Shown: one piece after another, positions 44,902 through 57,230 of the stretch
How the letters are laid out: each line of letters starts with the position of its first letter
How positions within the stretch are numbered: the first letter of the stretch is position 1
Origin: Symbiodinium natans
Taxonomy: Eukaryota > Sar > Dinophyceae > Suessiales > Symbiodiniaceae
Direction of reading: 5' to 3'
NCBI GenBank assembly: GCA_905221605.1
Contig: CAJNDS010000202.1
Span: 890,404-954,403, forward strand
Length of the DNA: 64,000 bases
The notes under the pieces: generated by a model
Database searches by the model: none
What the model was told of the DNA's origin: nothing
The model's input: the letters and a program-made list of their open reading frames with translations, nothing else
Position numbers and translations under genes: made by a program

Positions 44902-46170
44902 CCATGGCGCAGCAATGTCGACTTTCCGGTGGTGTGCTACTCCTGGCGGCCGTGTTGCCCCTTGCACCGATTGTGCCGTCGAATTTTCTCGTTGCATCGG
45001 TTTGCTGCAAAGGTGTTTCAGCTGCCGCTTCAGCACCACATTCCTGGGAAGCCCATCTGCGCACAGAGCACTTGCAGGCTGAATGACCGGATGACACACA
45101 CACAACTCCCTGTGTCCGGGAACCGTTCTGCCACAGGTAGAGCCAATCTGGTGCCTCGACTTAGTGACGCTGTGCGGCTAACTTGCAGTGTGCAAGAAAG
45201 TGCGATGCTTGCATGCGAATCAGTATCTCAGGCTGCCCGGCGCCACATCCCGCCAAGACAGGTATGTCTATATGCGACCAAAGCAGAACAGGCATTCGAA
45301 GACTTCAAGGAGATGAAGATGCTTAGCTTGAAGACCCCTTCGTGCTTCTGTTTCACTGTTTGTTATCCTTTCCCTGTCCACTGAGGAAGGACTATGATGC
45401 CATGCTCAAGAGCCCGCATCCTCGCAACGCCAAGCGTGTGGGCAACCAGGTGTGGTTCGATGTGTCTCTTACTCTTCCCTTGGGCCTGGCTTTAGATACG
45501 AAGCCAGGCTGAAACATTCAGAAAGGCCGAGATTGATATGGTAGACCCCCAAATAGTAGGATCCTTTAAAGAGAGGGACCCCAAGAAGGTACCCCTGATT
45601 TCGGAAACCCCCATATCGTAGGCCTTGTAGGCTTCTGCTGAGTTTCCCCCCTTTTTGCCGGGCCGAGGAGCTGGGACAAGGAGGCGGTCGGAGTCAGTCA
45701 AATCACTGAGGGTGGCAGTGCTTTCGAGCACAACGAGCGGATCTTGGGCAAGGACTTTCGGGGACGACTACTACAGTGACTACAGATTCCTCATGTTTGT
45801 TGGTGTTAGGATCCTGACGAGCAGAAGATGTGGATTCAGCCTGGCGACAGGCCAGGCGACCTGGTGAGCGCCAGAGAATACGCGGGGGAGAATACGGAAG
45901 GGCTGTTTGGGGCCACTAGTAGCGCACTAGACCCATGACAGCTGAGCGATCTCACATGATCTCACGATGGTTGCTACTGTTCCAGGCTGTTGATGTTGAA
46001 TGGGCAGAAGGTCAAGACCCAGGAGGATGTGGCGGCGCGGCTGAGAGATGACATGAAAGCTTTTGCCAGAAGCGAAGGGGCGAAACACGGCGAAGTGCAC
46101 TGCATCTGGGTGTTAAAACGACCTGTCGCCATGAGGTCGGCATCGTCTCCAAGCTCCAGCAGGGAGACAA
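44902..46170 (+). CDS. PDZ-like domain protein, possibly organelle-targeted
   Basis: Several + strand exons match successive parts of a PDZ fold. About 45390-45500 reads VWFDVSLTLPLGLALDTKPG (PLGLAL is the carboxylate-binding loop). About 45715-45770 reads GSAFEHNERILGKDFRG. About 45810-45870 reads KMWIQPGDRPGDLV. From about 45985 it reads LMLNGQKVKTQEDVAARL. A frame from ATG 44902 (MAQQCRLSGGVLLLAAVLPL) is hydrophobic and could be a signal or bipartite plastid-targeting leader, and about 45130-45320 gives helical sequence. Splice sites were not all resolved and the leader assignment is speculative. PDZ domains bind C-terminal peptides. Confidence -1.
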
Positions 46171-46562
46171 GGCCGAGATGACGCGGTGTATGCTAAGCTT
46201 GCAGAGTACAAAGTCGCACGGGCATGAGTGGATACTCCTCATGACACTTAAGAAAGTATCATATGCTTTTACAATCTTTTACAGTGAGATGCCCTCGAGA
46301 CTGAAGGGTTTCGCTCTCAGGTCATCCTTAAGCTCGCGCGCCAAGCTCGTGGACCCATTCAGGCTCAGTGGTTGAAAGCGGTCCTTCAGTGGGCCAAAAA
46401 AGGGTACACTACGGCTTAAGGCTTGGACCTCTTTGTTCGGTGCCTTTCCTTCGCAGTTCGCAGGTGATTTTCCCCGAGCCCGCTGAGCCTGTCGTCGTGC
46501 GTCCCAGCGCGAAGCTTCAAGACGCAGCGAGGGCGGCAGGTTCATGCAATCGCTTGCACTTG

Positions 46563-46592
46563 AGAGAGCGAGAGAGAGAGAGAGAGAGAGTG
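46563..46592. repeat. GA microsatellite
   Basis: A run of GA in a stretch (46.2-47.4 kb) with no supported gene. Confidence -1.
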
Positions 46593-47432
46593 TGTTCTGA
46601 AGCCAAGTAGAGAACATAGCATGCCTTGAGAGGTCACAATGTAATCTATCGTTGTGAAGACGGCCTTTGTGGAAGCTGCTGGCATGTCAGCGAGAAAACT
46701 GGAGACATCTACCAGCTGTGCCTGGACGGCATCTTATCTGAGGCTTCGCAGGCCCACTGACCGAGGCGGTTTTGTGTATCGAGGTGCATCGAGTCGGTCA
46801 CGGCTTCCGAGCTGCCTAGCAAGGACTGCAGCGAGCTCTCGCGACCTGCCTTCAGGCGCCTTTTGTGTCTGGCGCTTTGGCAATTGCCAGGCACAAGCAG
46901 GATTCAGCGAGCAAATCGGCGGAGTTGTTCAGGCCAGACGAGCAGAATTCCAGTTGTTGCTGCTGGCGGCACAGAGAAATGCCATCCCTCTTGCGAGTTT
47001 CCATGCGTCCGGTTGCGAAGGCCTTGTCCGGCAACAATGAGGTAACCCAGCAAAATTATGAGCCGGTTCTCGAACCAAGTCGAACGGTTGTGTCAGCGCA
47101 AGAGCAAGAAGGGAGCCTTGCTGTATGTTGCATCGCATGTGTCATGTGACACATGTGGCATCGCCAAGCAACTAAGTGGGAACCGGGTACATCTTGGGAC
47201 AACACGGAGCCGCTGCGTCTACGTCCCTGCCCGGAGATTTACGAGCTACTTGAATGCATGCACGCACTGAACATGCTTTCCTTCTTTCTGAGAGCTGTGC
47301 GTGAATTTCTGAATGTGCTGTGAGGAAGTTCATGAACCCACACATGGGGAAGTGGCAATATAGTGCTGGTAAGTACTCGGCCCGCTGCTCAGGGCCTTTC
47401 ACATGGCTTCCGTACTCTAGTGTCTCCTAGTG

Positions 47433-48071
47433 GATGCCATGGCGGCGTCTGCGGAGGTGACCCGTGATGATGATGATAACCTCATCTATGCAACTTGCCC
47501 AGCACGTGGTATGTGGGTGCCGGCACTGCCGACTTCTAGGACTAGCCTGAGGTCGAGAACAACATTTCAGGCGTGCTGCTGCGGTGTGCAATCTGCGGTG
47601 TGCAATCTGCGTCGTGCATCTGCGGTGCGCATCTGCGGAGTCTAGCGTTGCTAATTGGCATTGTCTAAAGAAATCTGATTGGGACAGGCCTTCTTGTCGA
47701 GGAGGATGACGATGATCCCATGAACCGCTGGTTGACTGCGGACCTTGGTGAGAATGGCCAGATCAGGATCAGGCTGAGCAAATCTTTAGGCAGGGCCGGA
47801 GATGTCGAAATGCTTGTCGAGATTGTGCTCTGTTGTTGTGAAGCTTGTGAATCTCCATGGCGTACTGCAAAAAATTGCCAGTAGCTGGCACACCCGAGAC
47901 TGACCGCAAGGCATCTCTATCGACATGGAGTCGCAGTATAAGCCAGCAGGCAGCGATGAATGGGGAGAAATTCGCTATTCGGATGCACATCGGATGGACA
48001 GCCTCACCGATATCCCTATTGGTGTAGAAACTACTCGGCTCAAGCTCCAAGGAACGGCGTTCAAGTACTGA
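47433..48071 (+). CDS. possible small gene, three exon-like pieces
   Basis: Coding-looking pieces are about 47433-47500 (MAASAEVTRDDDDNLIYATC), about 47690-47785 (GLLVEEDDDDPMNRWLTADL then GENGQIRIRL) and 47925-48071 (MESQYKPAGSDEWGEIRYSD then RMDSLTDIPIGVETTRLKL, TGA). All lie on + with plausible AG acceptors. No family recognised. Confidence -1.
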
Positions 48072-48731
48072 GGGTGCCCGCAGACCTGAGCCTTCAATTT
48101 GTCTCAATCGGCCTCGAACAGCCAATTTTCCTTAGATTTCTTACATGGTCAATGCAGTTGCTGGAGTCCAAGCCGTCATGGAGTGCGGAAATGTGCAGAA
48201 TAGGGCAAAGTCAATGCTGTAGTTTTGCTTGCCTCTGAGCAGTTTGCTTCTCTGCGCGCGCATGCCAGTGTCTGTGCTTCTGGAGTCCGACACTTCAGAG
48301 ACCTTTTCAAGCCAACTGTTTAACAGTTCAACAGATGCGAATTCGCTTCTTTTCCGCGCATGCCGTGCATTTATGCTAGCAGGCGCGCATATTTTCCCTC
48401 CCGCATGTGAAACCGAATCCTTATTTCAGACACTTCACTCGCATACACAGCGCTTGGGCTCGTGTTTCGACAGGGGCTTGCGCCACGACTGCAGCTGCCT
48501 GCATGTCGCTGTTGGCAGCGAGGATCTCGGCTCAAGAAAGGGGCAGATGCCTTATGTGCGCTGAACGTCGTTCTAGCCCCACAGCATGCCTCCAACTAGC
48601 AGCTAGCAGTAGCCAGATTCTTAGCAGCTTCAGTTGACTGCGTGGTTCTGCCACCAAAAACATCGCGTGGAACCACCGCGCTCGCCAGGCACCCAAATCC
48701 GAAAGTAAGTTCATTCTTCGGCTCTTTTGCC

Positions 48732-49691
48732 ATGGTAGTTCAAAAGCTCGAAGGGCAAGCTTGCCTTCGAGCTGCTGGCCTATCCTGGGCTGCTTCTCTG
48801 GCTCTAACACTTTCGGCGCTGACACTTCAGCAGAAGCCACGGAATGACCCCTTAAAGCTTCGAAGACAGCTCGAAGAGCACCAAAGTCCAAGAAGCCACC
48901 CAAGGCACTCCACAAACTCCATGACGAGAAGATCGATGATGGGTTTCCAAGTGCCCGGAAGGCAGCGGACACCCTTCAAAAGGAATCGTTTGTACGTCGA
49001 AAATCGAGCTGCCCTCGCTGAAGCTCGTGTTTTGGTTTTGGCCTCCCTTTTTTGGATGGCCGTCTACGTTGTTGGACCACTATGGATCCTTCCATTAGTT
49101 CCACTTGTTCCATTTGTTCCATGTGTGCAGCTGGCCGCTTCGAGAGTTTCAGCGGTCCGGCGGCTGGGGCGGCGCTCACGCGGCAGCAGCGGCGTATGGA
49201 AAGCAATCAAAGTCGCCTTGCTCGCGACCTTCCTGTGCACAGCTTTTGTTGGCCCTCCACGTGAACGTCAGCCGTCCCTGTGGGATGCGCCAAAAGCGGA
49301 AACCCGAGCGGAGAAACCTGACAATGAGCCAGATGACGATGACAAGCTGGCAAAGAGGGTTCGGGCCATAGCCATCGGCTCAGCTGGGGGCATTCTCCTC
49401 AGCTTGGCGGTCCAGAGCGTGCTGCGCCCAGAGCCTCCAAATGTTCCGCAGGCTCAGCTGCAGCGAAGCAGCCAGGGCTTCTCCGAGGCTGGCCCCGACC
49501 TCAATTGGGTTGGTACACTCAGCACCGGGGTAGTGATCGGACTTGGCGTGGGCTTCAATGTGGGTACCAAGCAGCAGCCGTCAAGCGAGTCACAAGAAAA
49601 GCAGCACAAAGACCACAAAGGCTTGTCGCGCAAAATAAGTGCTGACAAGCTTTCCGAACTTCAAAGCTCCCAGACCGTGAAGCTGGAGTGA
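48732..49691 (+). CDS. unknown multi-pass membrane protein
   Basis: An uninterrupted 319-residue frame from ATG 48732. After a basic N-terminal third come hydrophobic segments: ARVLVLASLFWMAVYVV with ILPLVPLVPFVPCVQLAA, then WKAIKVALLATFLCTAFVG, then RAIAIGSAGGILLSLAV, and finally WVGTLSTGVVIGLGVGFNV. An acidic linker (DNEPDDDDKLAK) lies between the second and third. The C-terminus is charged and stops at TGA 49689-49691. The N-terminus (ATG in CCATGG context, then SWAASLALTLSALTL) may be a targeting sequence. No known family recognised. The lack of introns is unusual beside its neighbours. Confidence -1.
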   Translation: MVVQKLEGQACLRAAGLSWAASLALTLSALTLQQKPRNDPLKLRRQLEEHQSPRSHPRHSTNSMTRRSMMGFQVPGRQRTPFKRNRLYVENRAALAEARVLVLASLFWMAVYVVGPLWILPLVPLVPFVPCVQLAASRVSAVRRLGRRSRGSSGVWKAIKVALLATFLCTAFVGPPRERQPSLWDAPKAETRAEKPDNEPDDDDKLAKRVRAIAIGSAGGILLSLAVQSVLRPEPPNVPQAQLQRSSQGFSEAGPDLNWVGTLSTGVVIGLGVGFNVGTKQQPSSESQEKQHKDHKGLSRKISADKLSELQSSQTVKLE

Positions 49692-50810
49692 ACTCGGCAA
49701 AGACCATGTTCTTCCGTGTATGTCTCACAGTGATACAGATCAGGACACATCATTAATCCTGTGGCCTTAGCTGTGCAGACAGGAAGGACAGGACGCAGTC
49801 ATTGGATGCAACGGCAGCAAGAAAAGGAGGCAATGTGCAGCATCTGGAAGCTTAAGTGTGCCGAGTGCCTTCTGCAACTGCAGGTGCTGACGCTCGGGGC
49901 CTCTAGGCTTGAGACGGTCTCACCTATACGAGCGGGTGATATGAGAAAGGTGCCACCATCATGCCCACAGTGGATACGGCGGAAAAAAAAGCCCCCGGGA
50001 AGAGAGGATCACATCGGGGATCAGCCACGAGAATGAGAATTCTGAAGATGCCGGAGGGGCCCGCCTTGCACTGAGGCTTTGATGGCAACCGTGCAGGTAA
50101 CCAACGATGTGCCACTTGTCTGCGATCCGCAGCAGCGGTCGAATGCGAGTCAGCAAAGTGCTCAAGATACTGCTCAGATGTTTTACTTGCATCGTGCTTC
50201 AGGGGCCAGTTGCTCCAGGCAGGTCCTGTGCACCTTGAAAGCAGCTTTTGAAGTGACACTTCGAGCCTCCGAGCTACAAGTGAAGGCGGCTGTGGCAGTG
50301 GCATCCACGGCGGACCCTATTGTGAGGCAGAAGGAGTGCAGCCGCAGACTCGGCTCGAGCTTTCGACGTTCACTTTTGCTGCGGCTGCTGTGTGATCTGT
50401 ACATTTTCAGGCACTGACTTCTTCGGCACTATCACATGCAAACAGATTCCTGCACAGGAGGTGCCCTTTGCAGCTGCCAATCTCTTTACAGATTTTGAAG
50501 AGTGATCTTCCGACTCAAGGTTGTCAGACCCGACCGTGACTCAGAGCAGCCGCGTTGTTGTAGCACTCCAACGGTGAGACACAACATGGAAGTCCGCGTC
50601 AAAGCACCGTGAGGTGTTTGAGATGCTGACTGCTGCAGCCCCGTACATCTGGGGCGCCCCTTGGTTGGAGCGTGAGAATTGCGACATCCACTGATTTGGA
50701 GCGCCAGCTCCTCTCCCTCCACACTGCCCATCCCCCCCTGCCCTAATCCAATCCCTAACATTGAAGATTCCCATTGTAAGTGCACCTCTCTTTGGGGTAT
50801 ATTCGCAATC

Positions 50811-51596
50811 ATGAGGCAGCCAGGTTCAGACTGGTTCTTAGCTTTGGTGCGCGGTCCTTTCCCGATGGAGCCAGCGCAGGCGGTCATTACGGCAAGGGAC
50901 CGAGGCCGGGTCGATGAGGACCCGTTCACCACGGTGATGATCCGCCGGTTGCCTGTGGACATGACGCCCGCCAAACTCGTGGCCATGATCAACATGATTG
51001 TCCCAGGCAAGTTCGATTTCATCTACACGCCGTATGACCGCCGCAAGAAGGTGAACATCTCCCTGTCCTTCATCAACCTCATGGACAGCATTAGTGCCAA
51101 GGAGCTGTGCGATCACATCAACAATCTCAATGCCTGTAGGCAATGGACCTTGGTGGCTTGCGACAGCAGCGTGCAGAGCCTCAGCTTCAATATGGCCTAC
51201 TACGTCGCCCGCTTCGGCCGGAGCGCCATCCATGACCCACATGCACCATGGGTCTTCAAGGACGGAAAGCGTGTGACAAGGTCTGCACTCTCCAGGGTCT
51301 ATGGAGCCATACCTGCATGGGTGTACGAGGAGGCACAGAACTTTGTGCGGGCTGAGAAGGCTGGGAACAGCAGCAAAGGCATCCATCGACGCGCTAAAGA
51401 CCTCGTGTGGAAGCCAATCTTTTGGAGCTCAAGCGGAGAGAAAGGCGTGGATGTGGGCCAGTGCGATTCCGCTTGGGAGACACACTTGCCCGACACGAGG
51501 GATCACATTGTGCGCTGTCACCCCGACTTGCTTCTCCAGGAAGGCTTGGCTGAGCAGCTCCTTGAGAAGCACGGCCAGCTCCTCATCAGCTGCTGA
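50811..51596 (+). CDS. Mei2-type RNA-recognition protein
   Basis: A single-exon frame of 261 residues from ATG 50811. Residues about 40-137 match the Mei2 C-terminal RRM (RRM_2): FTTVMIRRLPVDMTPAKLVA (RNP2 side), GKFDFIYTPYDRRKKVNISL, SFINLMDSISAKELCDHINN (RNP1 side) and SLSFNMAYYVARFGRSAI. Mei2 itself has TTLMIKNIPNKYT and YDFLYLPIDFKN...GYAFIN. In yeast and plants Mei2 proteins bind RNA and control meiosis and development. The Mei2 N-terminal RRMs are absent; a single RRM_2 with a basic tail is common in protists. The stop is TGA 51594-51596. Confidence -1.
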   Translation: MRQPGSDWFLALVRGPFPMEPAQAVITARDRGRVDEDPFTTVMIRRLPVDMTPAKLVAMINMIVPGKFDFIYTPYDRRKKVNISLSFINLMDSISAKELCDHINNLNACRQWTLVACDSSVQSLSFNMAYYVARFGRSAIHDPHAPWVFKDGKRVTRSALSRVYGAIPAWVYEEAQNFVRAEKAGNSSKGIHRRAKDLVWKPIFWSSSGEKGVDVGQCDSAWETHLPDTRDHIVRCHPDLLLQEGLAEQLLEKHGQLLISC

Positions 51597-51976
51597 GTAT
51601 TCTGATTCCATCTGAATGAGTTGAATAATCTAAATCCAAACAAGTCCGATTCCATCTGAAGTAATCTGAAGGAACCATCAGTAGGTGGTGCCCAACTGTG
51701 CTCCAGCCACGAACCCCCAGGTCCTTCACGGTTCTTGGGTTGTGATCAAAGTGTACCGCAGTGCCACGCAGTGCCGGTAGTTGCTGCAGGGTCGATGGCT
51801 GGCACGAGGGCATCCAAAACACTTTGCCTGTCTCTTCACACCACCCTCGAGGTACACAGCTCAGCATCCCTGAAGGGAACTTAGCTTAGTGGAAGTAGTC
51901 GAAGATCAGGGAGCTGGGCGCTCCAATCCTAAGCGGGCTTGTACCTCCAATGTAGAAGTCTGCAGTTTTTGCGCGT
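51597..51976. other. non-coding; short direct repeat after the Mei2-like gene
   Basis: The 13-bp word gattccatctgaa occurs at about 51604 and 51648, just after the stop codon. Nothing else seen. Confidence -1.
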
Positions 51977-52272
51977 ACCCAGATTGACGGACCCGACTTT
52001 TTCGCCGCACTGGAACTGGACTTAAAGCAGGTCGAAGTTACAACATGCTTTTGCTGGCATAGCTCAAACGCCCTGACAATGGACGTCAGTGGGGTGTGCC
52101 ACCATATGCTCTTGTCCAACACGCCTCTAAAGCGACTCAAACTTTTTGCTCCCAGAGGTCTGCTTGTCGCCAGCCGCTTGGCAAGGTGAAATTGAAGATA
52201 GCCCTGCGCAATATAGGATCTTAAAGACTTGAAGAGTTTCCAAGGTCATCAATGACCCAAAATTGTCATTCT
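51977..52272. repeat. dispersed repeat, copy A
   Basis: Shares several collinear blocks with copy B at 52543-52896: attgacgga...ctttttcgcc, aggtcgaagttac, cagtggggtgtg, acgcctctaaag, ctttttgctccca, ggtctgcttgtcg, cagccgcttgg, aggtgaaattgaagatag, aagagtttcca and caatgacccaaaa. No protein frame is conserved. Confidence -1.
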
Positions 52273-52542
52273 AATGTGTACATCCCTGAATCGACCACAT
52301 GTAGAAGCCAAAGCGGCAACTGGGCTTGGCCTGGCCCGACGTTTCAAGGAGTCCTCCTCTGACAGTTGGGACTCACGCACCGTCTCCGCTTCTCGCGCAA
52401 AGCCAGAAGTCAAATGCAAGTTGCATCCGCGGCACGTTTCAAGTATCTTTCAAGCCACTCGGTCTCAATCACAAGACGGGTCGAACGGCGGTGCCCTAAG
52501 TGCCCAAGCCCAACCCGGTTGTGATCGTCTTTCACCCTTCCC

Positions 52543-52896
52543 CCACATTGACGGACTCCACTTTTTTAGCCTCACTGGAGCCGACTGAAGCAAGTCGAAG
52601 TTACGAAGTGCTTTGCAACCGAAGGATGTTAAGGAACTAGGCCCATGCAAAATGTCAAGTTTATGATATGCCTGAACTTCGTCATCATGTGTTCCGCCCT
52701 TGACAGTGCACAGCAGTGGGGTGTGGGCTGTGAGTTTCACTGACCACCACCACGCCTCTAAAGCCACTATCGAGCTTTTTGCTCCCAATGGTCTGCTTGT
52801 CGTCAGCCGCTTGGCCAGGTGAAATTGAAGATAGTGGGGCAATGCAGGAGCTTTAAAGAGTTTCCAGGGTTCTCAATGACCCAAAATACTCATTCT
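52543..52896. repeat. dispersed repeat, copy B
   Basis: Second diverged copy in the same orientation about 570 bp downstream of copy A. It carries an extra 50-60 bp in the middle (about 52620-52690). It has no terminal inverted repeats or long frame, so it is a non-autonomous or decayed element of unknown type. Confidence -1.
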
Positions 52897-54880
52897 GGTG
52901 ACAGTTGCCCCCCCTACCATGGGGCTGGTTGAGGTTTGCGTCAGGATGTGGCCAGTCTGTCGGCTGAAGGGCCCCATGAGCCCTGCAAAGTGATCTCGCT
53001 CCGCTAGGATTGCACGTCCACCAGTTGCAACTTTTTAGCTCCACACAATACTTTTTACAGGACGATCTGTGGTGGAATCGCGAAACGCGTTTATCTGGTA
53101 CAGGAGGCTTGCGCTTCGATGGTGAGGGAAAAACAAACCCAGGCCCTTTGGATATTTTGTAATGACATTCCCTTACTTATACTATGTTTCAGAGGACAGC
53201 ATTTAGTAATACTATACTCAGAGGGCTTCAAAAGGGGCTAGATGAATAAGATGGCGGCTGGGCCGCCTTGCAGGAGGGTTTTGGGGGGTTGCTTGGGGGA
53301 GCTTTCACGGGGATAAGTCTTTCCCAATGCCCTCGAATGGTGTGCGAGTAGAGACGTTGCACGTGTCAAAGGAAATGGTTGGAAAGCTTGGCGCGGCTGT
53401 GATGATGCTGCTGAAGACTGTTTCGATTACCGTGCTGGAAGCCGTTCCAAGCTTACATCGCCATGTGGCACTGGCATAGCCGCATAGCCAAGCCATGTGT
53501 ATTTGGAAGCACTGACATCGCTGCCAGGTTGATGTTACGGCTGTTTTTGGAGACAGTCTTGATCCACGCAGCTCGGGAGCGACGATGACTTCTAGTTTTT
53601 GACTTTTTCTACATTTGGAGCTGGGCAAGCAGAGCGTGGTTAAACTGAGGCTTAACCGGGGTCTAGATTGATCAGTGTGCGCTTAGCATAGCAGCTTAGC
53701 ATGTTCTGTTTGAGCGGGTTCTTCATGAGATGCGAGATCTGCAAATACTGAGGTAACCTCACGGAGAACAGCACTGAGCCCGAGGAGGACGTAGTTGCGC
53801 CACTTGGCCCAGACCCGCCCATGGGCTGTGATGAACGGTATGCTGGCACAGCGTGGTACTGCCGTTACGGCCCAGTAAGAATCTACTTGGCGCTTAATTT
53901 TGGTTGGGCGATGAGGCTCTGGAACGTAACCAGGCTTCAGATACCACTGGAGGCGAGTCTTTGCCTCCACTCCAACAGACGTCTTTGATGGTCTGTTTCT
54001 GTTCGTCTGTGCGAGTTCACGACTACAGCAGCGCAGCTTCTGGCTACCACAATAGAGAGGTTGCTGCTGGACCAGGCGGGGGGGGTAGAGGTTTTCGGGG
54101 AGTCTGCAGCAATAGTTTGTTCAAGCCAGGCGGTAGATCCGCAACGAGCTCTCGATCGGTATGCGGGTGAGGAGGCTTGCAGTTTTGCACCGCTGGACAG
54201 CCTGAACGGAAGAATATTACGTGTTTTGTGCCATGGGAGGCTTTGAGTGGCATTGCTATGATCCTGCGCCTGCCTTAGAGATGCTGCTGCAGCTGCTTCG
54301 GCCCTGCGGTGCTCTGACTGTCTGCTCCGCCACTGACTGCACCCATCAGTCCAGTGAGCATCCTTGAAATCCGGTTCTGCACTCCTCAGTACTGAGCCGC
54401 CAACACTGTCCAGGCGTTGCTGCAATGCACTTCAGGGGAGTTTCAAGCCACAACCACTGCTACAACCATCACTGCGACGCTAGGCCTCTAGGTGGCTCAT
54501 CCCTCTCCTCGCTTGGCTTGCAACTGGATGCGATGTTGACAAAAATCACAGGGTGACTATCAACTTGAGGGTCGTGCCTGTGGCCTAGGAGGGCAGAAGG
54601 GACAGGTCCCGCATTTTGTGTGAACTATGAGCTTGACGTCGACTGCAAAATGCATTGCGCACTGCAAGGGAAGATGCCGCCGCTTGAAGATGCCGGAGTT
54701 TAGCTGGCTAGCATGGGCGCGAAGGGTTGGACCTGTCATGTTCGGCACGTGGCTCCGTGTGAGCACGAGGGCTTGAACAGGGACACGCAGGAGATTCAAC
54801 CGCAATGGGCCCACATGGTTTGCTTCGGTTGCTGTCTTGCTTTTCAGTTGATCATCGGGAGAGTGGCTTGAGCGTGCTTC
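52897..54880. other. no supported gene
   Basis: Short frames on both strands, none with motifs. A poly-G of seven at 54079-54085 and other short homopolymers occur. Confidence -1.
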
Positions 54881-57000
54881 ATGTGCGAAAGCCGCTGTCG
54901 GGCAACGATTGAAGGGTCTTGTGACGCCGGTGCAGCTAGTCCGATCGCGGCAAGGTCTGGATTGCAGATCGCAGCTTCCGCAGCTTCCGCAGCTGGAGCA
55001 TCAACCGCTCGGCAGGCTGTGTTGACCAGCTCCAGTTCCAGATGCGGGTCTGCGATTGTTTGCCGCGAATTTGGTGTTTTGAAAAGTGTGCGTGAGGTGC
55101 AAGGTTTGATAGATGGTCTGGGCGCCTCTACGCTCCACAGGCTGCCCTGCCTTGCCGGACTCAGTGCTTTAGAAGGTTCAAAACAAAAGCTCGTCGGTCT
55201 GCGAGGTTGATGCCCGGGCAGGCGCGCGCCCTGTCACGAGACGTGAGAAAGCTGGCGCACATGGCCTTGCTGCTCGCCCTTGCAGGGGATGCAGCTGGTT
55301 GCCGTAGGCCCCACCTTCCATGCCGAGATGCTCCTGGCAAAGGCCCCTATGGATGGGCTGATGATCGTGTCGTTTTTGGATGTTGATTCATCTAAACTCC
55401 TAGAGCTTTCGAGAATCTAGAAGAATGTGTTGTTCTTGGACTGTCTCCGCCAAAGGCCAACAACTGGGAAAACCTCAACCCCAGGAAATCCAAAACCAAC
55501 AAAAGTTGTCGGACACCATTAGGATGCGCGTGACCTTGCAAATTCCAAACATGGGACCTTGTATCGGTAGAGTATATGGCTTCTCTGAGATTGTGATCAG
55601 GAGCCTGTTGGCGGCCAGCAACTCAGCATAGCCCCTACCCTGCGGCTCTTGCTTGTAAGCTTCTTGCTTGTCAGCTTGTCATTACTCCTTGGGTCTTTAC
55701 CACCTCTTCAAATTGCTCTCCGCATCTGCGAGCCTTACTCAGGAAGTAGGCGTTGCCAGAGCGCAGGCAGACGAGACAGGAACCATCAACCTGATGCAAG
55801 ATGCAGGTGCTCTTGGCTGAAGTGCCAATAGTAAGAGGCAACCATGCAGAGGCCTTTCAGAAGGCGCTGTTCAGAGCATTACGCCACAAAGATCATGAAC
55901 ACCAGAAGCACACCCGGATCATGAACAGCACAGCAGACTTCAAGTCGGGCAGTTCAAAGCTCTTCTCCGTAGTTGTCGCTTTGGATCCTGGCCGTTTCCA
56001 TTTTGCAGGCGCGCTTGACTTGATCTTTGCATCGCAGCACGGGATTGTCTAGTCGAAATCAGTCGTTGACCGGAGGGGAGTCTTCAGGTCGAGTCGTGTT
56101 GGAGAATTCAGCGCATGCGCTGGCCATTCTGGCTTTACTATGGGATCCTCGCCGCTCAGCCGTGATTTGGGCGCACCCCACCACTCTTCCTGAGGATGTG
56201 CCAAGTCTGCTAAGTGCACATATGTAAAGGCACATAAGTGCACATGCCACCGCGCAAAGGTTACGGCTACATCCCAGGCCTGAGCTTCACACTGGGAGTG
56301 ACTGGCGACTACAGCGCTTGTAGCCTGTGAAAATCTGTAAAGTATACTAACAGAAGTTATACGAGCTATATACCCTTTGTCCAGGAGCCGGCTTCTTTCG
56401 ACGCAGCCGTGGTGGCCGCATCTCAAGAGCCGCTTGTGCAGGCCTTGGTTGGCACATGTTGGCACCGTGGTGTCGCCGCGGCGCCGAAGTGTACGGTAGT
56501 GGCAGTGCTCGCTCGATTCTGATGTGACCCTACCAGCCTTCACATAGTCATGTCATGACCCAGGCGAGAAGCCACGTGGTTGCAGGTATCAAGGCCTGCT
56601 CTTGTGGCTTGATGGAGGCATTGTAGGAATTTGTGGGGACACTTGTCTTGCACGAGTCTGCAAGAGTGAAGGTGCCTAGCAATGCATGCGACTCCGATGC
56701 GCAGCCGCAAAGCAGCACTGTCGCTCTATGCTTCCTGAAGCCAGCAGCACGCATGTTGTCACACGCCCAGACTTTGCCCGACTTGCAGCTACGCCGAGGT
56801 GCCATATGCACGTCTTCACGCCCCTTGGGCCTCTTGACAAAACAACTTTAGTATTGCAAGTTTTGAGTTGTGGGGTGCTGCTTTGCCTGGATTTTCCAGA
56901 CTCCAGGTTTTCAGCCCAAGATACTGGCTGCGGAGAGGCATGGAAGGCTTCAAGGGGAACAGCGGGCTACAAAGCTGACCCGATACTCGGCCACCGACTG
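54881..57000. other. exon-like fragments only
   Basis: Possible exons: about 55289-55380 (MQLVAVGPTFHAEMLLAKAP) and about 55918-56050 (MNSTADFKSGSSKLFSVVVA). No family and no linkage between them can be shown. Confidence -1.
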
Positions 57001-57099
57001 AATGCGCTTGCCACGCCGCGGGTTGCTCCAGGAGTCGTGCCATGCCCCCTTTCCGAGGAACATCTTTCCCTTCCTAAGTGGTGCTGGGCAAATGCTCAG

Positions 57100-57230
57100 C
57101 AATATGTCGATGTGCACTGCCGGCCGTGATAACACGTCTGGTGTGGACGTTTTCACCTTCAAACTATATGGCTTGCAAGCCAACGAGACATATGCATTGC
57201 AGTTTTCGGCAGCTTGGCTGCAGTGGCAGT
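57100..57230 (+). CDS. probable exon of a large extracellular protein
   Basis: Reads NMSMCTAGRDNTSGVDVFTF then KLYGLQANETYALQFSA, with three N-glycosylation sites. The alternating pattern F.F.L.GL.ANETY.L.F is typical of extracellular beta-sandwich modules. It may belong to the gene whose exons follow at 58.5-63 kb. Confidence -1.
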
